A stretch of 21,838 nt of DNA, taken from the NCBI GenBank assembly GCA_031284225.1, contig JAITAH010000299.1, forward strand, positions 1 to 21,838, written 5' to 3'. This stretch comes from Dysgonamonadaceae bacterium (lineage in GTDB: Bacteria > Bacteroidota > Bacteroidia > Bacteroidales > Azobacteroidaceae). Every line of letters begins with the position of its first letter. Position 1 is the first letter of the stretch. Positions 6,281-13,671 of this stretch are shown piece by piece. A program made the position numbers and the translations under genes. The notes under the pieces were generated by a model that was given only the letters and a program-made list of their open reading frames with translations, did not search any database and was not told the origin of the DNA.

Positions 6281-8440
6281 ATGAAAATATTGCGATTGAA
6301 TAAAACGTTGTGGTTATTGCTCGTGCTACTGGTGGGTTTAACCACGCCGGTGCGCGGTCAGATAAATACCAACCGCGTGCTGGCCATCGGCAAAAATGCT
6401 TTGTATTTTGAAGATTATGTGCTGGCTATTCAGTATTTCAATCAGGTGATTAAGTCGAAGCCTTATCTGGCGGAGCCTTACCTCTATCGCGCTTTAGCCA
6501 AACTCAGTCTGGACGATTACAAAGGCGCCGAAGCCGATTTTACGCTCTGCATCGAACGTAATCCGTTTCTGGTTTACGCCTACCAGTATCGGGGCGCCGC
6601 CCTGCAAAGTCAAGGAAATTACGCAGGCGCCGTGGCGGATTATAACAAAGGGCTGGAATTTCGTCCCGAAGACCGGCAAATGCTGCTCAATAAATCCATT
6701 GCCTACGTGCAGGATAAAAACTACGACGATGCGCTGGCTACGCTGGATTTGTTACTGAAATATCAACCCCAATTTCCGTATGCTTATTTGACGCGCGGCG
6801 CGGTATATACCGAAAAAGGCGACACGCTGCAAGCCTTGAACGATTATAACAAGGCGTTGACATTAGATAAATATTCCGCTCCGGCTTATGCCCAGCGTGC
6901 CATGCTCTACCTGCAAAAAGAAGACTATGCGTTGGCCGTAAACGATTTCGATCAGGCCATTCATTTAGAAACCAAACAATTGGGATATCACATCAACCGG
7001 GGATTGGCGCGTTACCACCTGAACGATTTACGGGGCGCGATGGCCGATTACGATACGGTGATCCGTATGGACACGCATCACGTAATTGCCCGTTTCAACC
7101 GCGGACTGCTTCGTTCGCAGGTCGGCGACGTCTATGGCGCTATCGAAGATTTCAACCAAGTAATCGGGCAGGAACCGGATAATTTTATGGCTATCTACAA
7201 CCGCGCAATCTTGAACGAGGAAGCGCGACAATATGCCGATGCCGTCGGCGATTTGAACAGCGTGATTCAGGAATATCCCAACTTTGTGCCGGCTTACTAT
7301 TTCCGCTCGGAAATCAAACGGAAGATGAACGACGTCCGGGGCGCAGATACCGATTACTGGTATGCTTACAATCTGGAGCAAAAATTGCGCCAGCAACGGG
7401 AACAGGGCAAAATCGTTACGGGCAAGGAAATTTATGACGCGGAAGACCGTGCCGACGAAGCCAACGAATCCGGTAAAACCCGCGAGAAATCCGATAAAGA
7501 CATCGCCAAATTCAACCGCTTGGTGGTCTATGACAAGGAAGAAGAACTGCAATCGAAATACCGGAACGAAATCCGGGGACGGGTACAAGACCGGCAAGTG
7601 AAAGTGGATCTCGAACCGCAATTCGTATTAACGTATTACGAAAGCATCGACGCTCTCGACCCGCCTTCTTCCCGGATCGACAAGATGATATCGGATTACA
7701 ATTACCGGCAATCGCTGGCTTTGCAATTGCGGATTGTCAATCAGGAAGCGGCTTTGACCGACGATCAGGCCGCGTATCATTTCCAGTCCATCGACAACTA
7801 TTCCTTACTTTTAGACCGCAACCCCGACAATGCGGATGCTTATTTCGGCCGGGCGCTGGATTTTATGGTATTGCAGGATTTGTCGGAAGCGATGGACGAT
7901 TACAGTCGCACCATCCAATTAAATCCGGATTTTGTACCGGCCTACTTCAACCGGGCAGTGGTGCGGTATAAGTTGATGGAAATTTCCGATTACAAAGAAG
8001 ATACCGGTGAGAACTCCCTCTCGTATAACCTGGAAACGGGAAAAGGAAAACCGGCCATTATCGCTCCGGGCAATCATTCTTACGCGCGTCCCATCCCCAA
8101 AGACAATCCGCAGCAGGACATGAACGATACGAAACGCCTTTTTGAATTTAACCTGATTTTGAGGGATTACGAAACTGTGATTCAACGCAATCCCGATTTT
8201 GTCTATGCCTGGTTTAATCGGGCCAATATCCGCTGTTTGCAAAAAGAATACCGGGCGGCCATCACCGATTACAACGAAGCAATCAAGCGCAATCCCGATT
8301 TTGCGGAAGCTTGGTTCAACCGCGGCCTCACCCGCCTCTATCTGGGCGATACCAATCGAGGCATCGAGGATTTAAGCAAAGCCGGCGAACTGGGCAGGGT
8401 GGATGCTTACAGTATTATAAAAAAGATGACAGCAGAATAA
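6281..8440 (+). CDS. secreted TPR-repeat protein
   Basis: The 719-residue protein starts MKILRLNKTLW with a signal peptide of about 27 residues (LLLVLLVGL, then VRGQ). It is built from tetratricopeptide repeats. A first array covers about 28-365, with repeated 'A(V/I)xDYNxxIxxxPxxxxAYxxRA' units. A charged, non-repeat linker runs from about 365 to 500 (GKTREKSDKDIAKFNR). A second array covers about 500-710, broken by an insert of about 60 residues. Such proteins act as periplasmic or outer-membrane scaffolds for protein contacts; the partner is unknown. ATG at 6281 is preferred over a TTG at 6263 because the promoter overlaps the longer start. It heads the cluster with two M16 peptidase genes (34 bp to the first). 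Confidence 0.85.
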   Translation: MKILRLNKTLWLLLVLLVGLTTPVRGQINTNRVLAIGKNALYFEDYVLAIQYFNQVIKSKPYLAEPYLYRALAKLSLDDYKGAEADFTLCIERNPFLVYAYQYRGAALQSQGNYAGAVADYNKGLEFRPEDRQMLLNKSIAYVQDKNYDDALATLDLLLKYQPQFPYAYLTRGAVYTEKGDTLQALNDYNKALTLDKYSAPAYAQRAMLYLQKEDYALAVNDFDQAIHLETKQLGYHINRGLARYHLNDLRGAMADYDTVIRMDTHHVIARFNRGLLRSQVGDVYGAIEDFNQVIGQEPDNFMAIYNRAILNEEARQYADAVGDLNSVIQEYPNFVPAYYFRSEIKRKMNDVRGADTDYWYAYNLEQKLRQQREQGKIVTGKEIYDAEDRADEANESGKTREKSDKDIAKFNRLVVYDKEEELQSKYRNEIRGRVQDRQVKVDLEPQFVLTYYESIDALDPPSSRIDKMISDYNYRQSLALQLRIVNQEAALTDDQAAYHFQSIDNYSLLLDRNPDNADAYFGRALDFMVLQDLSEAMDDYSRTIQLNPDFVPAYFNRAVVRYKLMEISDYKEDTGENSLSYNLETGKGKPAIIAPGNHSYARPIPKDNPQQDMNDTKRLFEFNLILRDYETVIQRNPDFVYAWFNRANIRCLQKEYRAAITDYNEAIKRNPDFAEAWFNRGLTRLYLGDTNRGIEDLSKAGELGRVDAYSIIKKMTAE

Positions 8441-8474
8441 TACATAAATATATGTCTAATTTAAAATAAGCAAC

Positions 8475-9785
8475 ATGAGAAAAAGTTTTATTTTATTCAC
8501 GCTCCTTGTCAGTGCATGGTTCACTGTTCAAGGCCAGGATGGAAAGACCCGGTTTACCGAATACGACTTGTCGAACGGTTTACACGTCATTCTCTATCCC
8601 AATGATGCGACGCCTAATGCAATGGTATCGTTGATGTATCACGTGGGCGCCAAAAATGAAGATCCTTCCCGCACCGGCTTCGCCCATCTATTTGAACATC
8701 TTATGTTTGAAGGTTCTGAAAACATCGGACGGGGCGAGTATTTCGGAATCATTCAGGCAGCCGGCGGTTCGCTCAATGCCAACACAACGCAAGATCGCAC
8801 CTACTATTACGAGAATGTGCCGTCCAACGAATTGGAGTTAGCGCTCTGGATGGAATCGGAACGGATGTTCCATGCTAAAATCGACAGTATCGGCGTCAGT
8901 ACGCAAAAAGGCGTGGTGATCGAAGAACGCAAACAATCGTACGACAACCAGCCTTACGGCACCTGGATGGAAGAAATCGGGAAACGCGCCTATAAAGTAC
9001 ACCCTTACCGGTGGCAAACTATCGGCGATCCGGAACACATCCGCGCCTCTTCGTTCGACGACATATACAGTTTCTACAAAACGTATTATGTGCCGAACAA
9101 CGCTGTGTTGGTAGTAGCCGGCGACTTCAACGAAAATCAAACCAAAGGATGGATTGAAAAGTATTTCGGAACCATTCCACGAGGCTCTTTGCCTATCTAT
9201 CGCCCCAATATCGTGGAACCGGCACAAACAGAAGCTATTTGCGATACGGTTTACGACAACATTAAATTGCCCGCCGTATTTGTCGCCTATCATGCTCCGT
9301 CGATGGGAACCAAGGAAGCCTACGCCATGAAAATGTTGAATTACATACTGTCCGGAAGCGAAAGCTCCCGCATGAAAACCCATCTGGATGAAACCGGATT
9401 GACCGTTCAATCCTTGCTGTATTACTACGACACGGAAGATCCGGGTATCGTTTACGCCTTGGGAATCGCCAATTTGGGAAAGGAAAGCCGGGATGTAGAA
9501 AACGCAATCGTGGCCGAAATTGAAAAAGTAAGCAAGGAATTGGTTTCCGAAGATGAATTTCAGACAGCGCTGGCCGCTTCGGAATATACAACGGCCGCCC
9601 AACTCCGTACTCTTGCGGGCGTATCCCAGTCTTTGGCAAACAATTATACCTATTTCAAAGATGCAAGCCGCATCAATAAAGAATTGAGTTTTTACAACGA
9701 AATCACCCGGGAAGACTTATTGCAGGTAGCGCAAAAATATTTCCAACCCCAGTCGAAAACAGTTGTTTATTATTTACCTAAATAA
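8475..9785 (+). CDS. M16 zinc metallopeptidase (catalytic subunit)
   Basis: This 436-residue protein has a signal peptide (residues 1-20, cleavage near VQGQ) and one M16 module of two halves. The inverted zinc motif HLFEH is at 71-75 (ligands His71 and His75, base Glu74) and the third ligand is Glu151 in GVVIEER, the usual distance. The second half lacks the Arg-x6-Tyr pair of active M16 proteins; it reads RMKTHLDETGLTV there. In known M16B heterodimers one subunit brings the zinc site and the other the Arg/Tyr pair, and the next gene supplies exactly that. It is therefore likely the catalytic half of a heterodimer degrading peptides in the periplasm. The next gene starts 8 bp downstream. Confidence 0.93.
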   Translation: MRKSFILFTLLVSAWFTVQGQDGKTRFTEYDLSNGLHVILYPNDATPNAMVSLMYHVGAKNEDPSRTGFAHLFEHLMFEGSENIGRGEYFGIIQAAGGSLNANTTQDRTYYYENVPSNELELALWMESERMFHAKIDSIGVSTQKGVVIEERKQSYDNQPYGTWMEEIGKRAYKVHPYRWQTIGDPEHIRASSFDDIYSFYKTYYVPNNAVLVVAGDFNENQTKGWIEKYFGTIPRGSLPIYRPNIVEPAQTEAICDTVYDNIKLPAVFVAYHAPSMGTKEAYAMKMLNYILSGSESSRMKTHLDETGLTVQSLLYYYDTEDPGIVYALGIANLGKESRDVENAIVAEIEKVSKELVSEDEFQTALAASEYTTAAQLRTLAGVSQSLANNYTYFKDASRINKELSFYNEITREDLLQVAQKYFQPQSKTVVYYLPK

Positions 9786-9793
9786 GATTGAAA

Positions 9794-11878
9794 ATGAAAA
9801 CAATATATAGTCTATTCGCATTTCTGTTCGTAGTTTCGACACTGAATGCGCAAACATTAAACCGGAGCATCCGTCCTGCTTCGGCGCCCGCCAAAGAAAT
9901 TCACATCAAAGACGCTCAGTTATTTACCTTGCCGAACGGATTGAAAGTATTTTTAGTGGAAGATAAGACGACCCCGATTCTTTATTATTCGTTGACGCTG
10001 GATGTCGATCCGGCGCTGCAAGGCAATAAGGCCGGTATCTACGACGTATTCAATGATGTTTTCGGAAAAGCGACTACGTCCAGAACCAAAGAACAGTTAA
10101 ATAAAGAGGTCGATTTGATTGCTGCCCAATTCTCGGCCAGTCGGTCGGGCGTTTCCATTTCTTTCCTGAAAAAGTATGAACAAAAGGCCTTGGATCTTTT
10201 TTCGGACATTTTGCTGCATCCGGTATTCACCCAAGAAGATTTCAATTTAACGATCGAAAAAACGAATACGCTTTTAGCCGGTTTGGGCGATGACGGCGGC
10301 GAAATGACTGACCGGGTATCGAGCGTGCTGACTTACGGCAAGCAGTTTCCCTACGGAGAACTCACGACCAAACAAACCATTGGGAATGTGCAAATAGCTG
10401 ATTTGGAAAACTATTACAATACCTATTTTGCACCCAACACCGCCTATCTGGTCATTGTCGGCGACATTTCCCTGACGGAAGCCAAGGCGTCGGCACAAAA
10501 ACACTTGGGACAATGGAAGAAAAAGACCGTGCCGGTTGCCAAATATCTCATCCCTTCGGCGCCGGCAACTACCGAAGTGGCTTACATTGTGAAGTCGGAA
10601 GCCGTACAATCGTCCATAACGGTTACATATCCGCTCGCTTTTCAGATAGGCCAACCGGATTATGACGCCGCCCGGATTATGAATTATATTTTAGGCGGTT
10701 CCGCAACGGGTTACCTGTTCACGAATTTGCGGGAACAGCACAGCTATACTTACGGCGCTTACAGCAATTTATCCAGCGGTGAACATATCGGAAGATTTGA
10801 AATATCCGGCGGAAGAGGACCTGCTTCCGTAAAAGCGGCCATCACAGACAGCGCAGTATATGAAATTTTCCATGAACTGAACCGGATCATCACCGAACCG
10901 GTTACCGAAGAATCGCTGAAAGCAGCCAAGACTTATCTGGCGGGAAATTTCTCCCGAAGTCTGGAAAACTCAAGTACTTTGGCCGGTTTCGCCATCAATA
11001 TCGACAAATACAAATTGCCGAAAGATTATTACAAGAACTACCTGAAACGTATCGAAGCCGTAACGGTGGCCGATGTTCAAGCCGCAGCGAAGAAATACGT
11101 GAAACCGAACAATGCTTGGATAGTAGTTACCGGCGATAAAGTTTATGCCGATAAACTGTTGCCCTTCGCCAGCGACAAATCCATCCATTATTTCGATCAC
11201 GACGCCAACTCCGTTGCAGCGCCGACCGGCGAAAGTACGGATATTCCGGCCGAAACCATCATCGCCAATTACGTAAACGCTTTGGGTGGAAAAGCCGCTA
11301 TCGACAAAATCCACGATTATACGATAACCGCCGATGTGAAAGCGATGGGGCAATCGTTGAGCTTTACACAACGGTTCAAAACGCCCGACAAAACGCTCGT
11401 CAATCTGGAAATGAACGGAATGGCTATTCAAAAAATGGCTTTTGACGGAACTGCATTGAGAATATCGGGCATGGGCGGCGCTCAGGAATTGACCGAAGGC
11501 GACCTGCTGAATAACATCAAAGACGGCGCCGGAGTCGTTCCCGAAGCGGATTACGTTAAAAACGGATACGCCTTGTCGGTCGGCGATATCGAAGAGGTGA
11601 ACGGACAAAAGGCCTACGTGCTCACGGCTACCAAAGGCGAAAGTAAAGCCATCAACTATTTCGATGTAACAACCGGTTTGAAACTCAAAAGCATCAACTC
11701 GCTTACCCCGCCGGAAGGCGAACCTCAAACCACCGCCATCGAATATTCGGACTATCGCGCCGTGAACGGCGTACAATTCCCGTTCCTCCTGAAGCAAAGC
11801 ATGGGAGGCATGTCGATGGACTGCATTGTAAAATCCGTCGAAATCAATCAAGGGATTGACGATTCGGTATTTCAATGA
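9794..11878 (+). CDS. M16 peptidase-like partner subunit with extra C-terminal domain
   Basis: The product has 694 residues, with a signal peptide (about 1-19, cleavage near LNAQ). The M16 fold is clear (LFTLPNGLKVFLVED, VIVGDISL), but the zinc motif is gone: the slot at about 81-90 reads GIYDVFNDVF. The second half keeps Arg313 and Tyr320 in LREQHSYTYGAY, the substrate-binding pair. It should act as the non-catalytic subunit beside the preceding peptidase. From about 487 to the end lies another domain (YVNALGGKAAIDKI, then a beta-rich part with FDVTTGLKLK and YRAVNGVQFPF), resembling LolA/LppX-like lipid-carrier folds seen fused to M16 proteins in Bacteroidota. ATG at 9794 is preferred over TTG at 9788. 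Its stop codon overlaps the next start by 4 bp. Confidence 0.9.
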   Translation: MKTIYSLFAFLFVVSTLNAQTLNRSIRPASAPAKEIHIKDAQLFTLPNGLKVFLVEDKTTPILYYSLTLDVDPALQGNKAGIYDVFNDVFGKATTSRTKEQLNKEVDLIAAQFSASRSGVSISFLKKYEQKALDLFSDILLHPVFTQEDFNLTIEKTNTLLAGLGDDGGEMTDRVSSVLTYGKQFPYGELTTKQTIGNVQIADLENYYNTYFAPNTAYLVIVGDISLTEAKASAQKHLGQWKKKTVPVAKYLIPSAPATTEVAYIVKSEAVQSSITVTYPLAFQIGQPDYDAARIMNYILGGSATGYLFTNLREQHSYTYGAYSNLSSGEHIGRFEISGGRGPASVKAAITDSAVYEIFHELNRIITEPVTEESLKAAKTYLAGNFSRSLENSSTLAGFAINIDKYKLPKDYYKNYLKRIEAVTVADVQAAAKKYVKPNNAWIVVTGDKVYADKLLPFASDKSIHYFDHDANSVAAPTGESTDIPAETIIANYVNALGGKAAIDKIHDYTITADVKAMGQSLSFTQRFKTPDKTLVNLEMNGMAIQKMAFDGTALRISGMGGAQELTEGDLLNNIKDGAGVVPEADYVKNGYALSVGDIEEVNGQKAYVLTATKGESKAINYFDVTTGLKLKSINSLTPPEGEPQTTAIEYSDYRAVNGVQFPFLLKQSMGGMSMDCIVKSVEINQGIDDSVFQ

Positions 11879-13497
11879 AAAACGTAGGGCTGATTGCTTT
11901 CGTAATGCTGAATTCGACAGGAATCTGGGCTGCCAATGAGAAAGATTCGCTGTTTATCCGGCTGAATAAAGTCATGGATAACAAAGAATATTATGAGATG
12001 AACAAAGATCAGAATATTCAGAATCTGAAGCAATTGTTCGTACTCAGTTCCTTGTCGCCCAAACAAAAATACGAAATCAATATCAAGCTATACGAAGAAT
12101 ACGTAAAATACCAATCGGATTCTGCCGTACATTATATTCTTGAAAACCAGGAAATTGCATACATCCTCGGAGAAGAAGATTTACAGTATGAAACCGCCAT
12201 TCGCTTAGCCGGATTATATTCGACGAAGGGAATGTATATCGAATCGAAGGAGTTGTTGGAGGGGATCGATAAAAAGATCCTGCCCCAACGGCTCCTGCCG
12301 ATTTATTACGAAACTTACAATGAATTTTACAGCCATTACGGACAAAGTAACGACAATGACATTTACTATCGGAAAAGCGGCGAATACCGCGACTCGTTGT
12401 TACTCGTTCTCGATCCGCAATCCTTACAATACCGGATAGCCGACGCCACCAAGAAACTTTTCGCTAACGACAACAACGCGGAAGAAATTTTGCTGAATCT
12501 ATTGCAACAAACTACGGACAAAGATCCGGAACGCGCTGTAATCGCTTTTTTGTTAGGCACATACTATAAAGACCACAATGATATCGAACGCCGAAAAACG
12601 TATTTCACCCTCTCAGCCATTACCGATATCGTCAATTGTATTAAGGATAATGCCTCGCTAAACAGTCTGGCGCTGACCTACTATGCTTTGGGGGATATGA
12701 ATAATGCTTACCGGTTTTTTCAGGCGGCAATGGATGACGCCGTTTTTTGCAATGTCCGTTACAGGGCGTCCGAGGCTTCCAAGTCGTATCCGATTATCAA
12801 CGAAAGCTATCATACCCAAGAGAAAATACAGAAAGGACGCTTGCAGTTTTTCCTTGTTTTCATCAGCATCCTGTTAATTATTCTGATAGCCGGAATTGTA
12901 TATATCTATATTCAAATGAAACGATTATCACACATACGGAAAGAATTGTATCATACTAACAGGAAACTCAGCCAACTGAATAATGACTTGATAACTGCCA
13001 ACGACCAATTGCAGGAATCGAACCGCATTAAGGAAGAATATATCGCCCATTTTTTCGATTTATGTTCTACCTATATCAATAAATTGGAAAATTACCGCAA
13101 AACCCTGCATAAATACGCATCCAATAATCAAACCGGCGAACTGTTCCAAATGTTGCGTTCCAAAGAATTGATTGAAAACGAATTGGAAGAATTATATCAC
13201 AAATTCGACGCTATCTTTCTAAGCCTCTACCCTACTTTCGTCGAAGAATTTAAAGCCTTGCAATTGCCGGGCGAATCGATACTCTTGAAAACAGGCGAAC
13301 TGTTAAGCACCGAACTACGAATATTCGCCTTAATCCGCTTAGGAATTACCGACAGCGTGAAAATTGCCGGCTTCCTGCGCTATTCCATCAGTACCATTTA
13401 CAACTACCGCGTCAAAGCCCGGAATAACGCTACCGTTCCCCGTGAACAATTCGAAGAAATGGTACTAAAAATTGGAAATTATACACAAAATTCGTAA
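11875..13497 (+). CDS. membrane-bound DUF6377-type transcriptional regulator of the adjacent PUL
   Basis: The 540-residue protein has a signal sequence (1-19), a helical TPR-like region (about 25-310), one membrane helix (about 324-348, LQFFLVFISILLIILIAG), a coiled coil (351-390) and a cytoplasmic C-terminal part. The latter begins NRIKEEYIAHFFDLCSTYI, which resembles the dimerisation helix of hybrid two-component regulators but lacks the phospho-accepting His. It ends in a LuxR-like helix-turn-helix (about 478-520: ELRIFALIRLGI, VKIAGFL, SISTIYNYRVKARN). This is the layout of Bacteroidota DUF6377 proteins often found beside susC/susD loci. I infer periplasmic signal sensing and DNA binding in the cytoplasm, with the susC operon 174 bp downstream as target. 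ATG overlaps the preceding stop (ATGA). Confidence 0.82.
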   Translation: MKNVGLIAFVMLNSTGIWAANEKDSLFIRLNKVMDNKEYYEMNKDQNIQNLKQLFVLSSLSPKQKYEINIKLYEEYVKYQSDSAVHYILENQEIAYILGEEDLQYETAIRLAGLYSTKGMYIESKELLEGIDKKILPQRLLPIYYETYNEFYSHYGQSNDNDIYYRKSGEYRDSLLLVLDPQSLQYRIADATKKLFANDNNAEEILLNLLQQTTDKDPERAVIAFLLGTYYKDHNDIERRKTYFTLSAITDIVNCIKDNASLNSLALTYYALGDMNNAYRFFQAAMDDAVFCNVRYRASEASKSYPIINESYHTQEKIQKGRLQFFLVFISILLIILIAGIVYIYIQMKRLSHIRKELYHTNRKLSQLNNDLITANDQLQESNRIKEEYIAHFFDLCSTYINKLENYRKTLHKYASNNQTGELFQMLRSKELIENELEELYHKFDAIFLSLYPTFVEEFKALQLPGESILLKTGELLSTELRIFALIRLGITDSVKIAGFLRYSISTIYNYRVKARNNATVPREQFEEMVLKIGNYTQNS

Positions 13498-13540
13498 TCG
13501 CCTTACTCCTTTTTCACTACTTTTTTAATCGGTAGATAGA

Positions 13541-13577
13541 TTTATAAGTATTTATTACTGAAATAAATGCTTATAAA
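13541..13577. terminator. long AT-rich hairpin between regulator and susC-like gene
   Basis: The arms 13541-13556 and 13562-13577 pair over 16 positions with a 5-base loop (ACTGA); the only non-Watson-Crick pair is a G-T. The stem is almost all A-T. On the plus strand A-rich sequence follows and a run of seven T begins at 13587. It lies 43 bp after the regulator stop and about 50 bp before the candidate -7 box of the susC operon. A terminator for the upstream cluster is the simplest reading, but an operator for a dimeric regulator is also possible. Confidence 0.5.
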
Positions 13578-13626
13578 AAATACTACTTTTTTTCTATTCT
13601 GAAAACAAGCGAAAACATATCTGTGT

Positions 13627-13634
13627 TATATTTG
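13627..13634 (+). promoter_or_regulatory. candidate -7 box of the susC operon promoter
   Basis: TATATTTG fits TAnnTTTG and lies 37 bp before the susC-like start codon. There is no TTTG at 19-21 bp upstream. A poor -33 box is usual for promoters that need an activator, which agrees with a regulator gene next door. Confidence 0.45.
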
Positions 13635-13671
13635 TATAGATAAATATTTGTTAATTTAAATTTATTGTTTC

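Noticed and set aside
8442..8455. ACATA-AATA-TATGT as a terminator between the TPR and M16 genes
   Set aside because: The stem has only 5 pairs, mostly A-T, with no T run, and the 34-bp gap suggests one transcript.
8838..9602. 254-codon open frame antisense to the first M16 gene
   Set aside because: It has no recognisable domain and mirrors the codon pattern of the intact peptidase gene on the plus strand.
10970..11875. 301-codon open frame antisense to the second M16 gene
   Set aside because: It lies wholly inside a well-supported gene, its translation is rich in H, F, G and R without any family motif, and the sense gene explains the open frame through codon bias.
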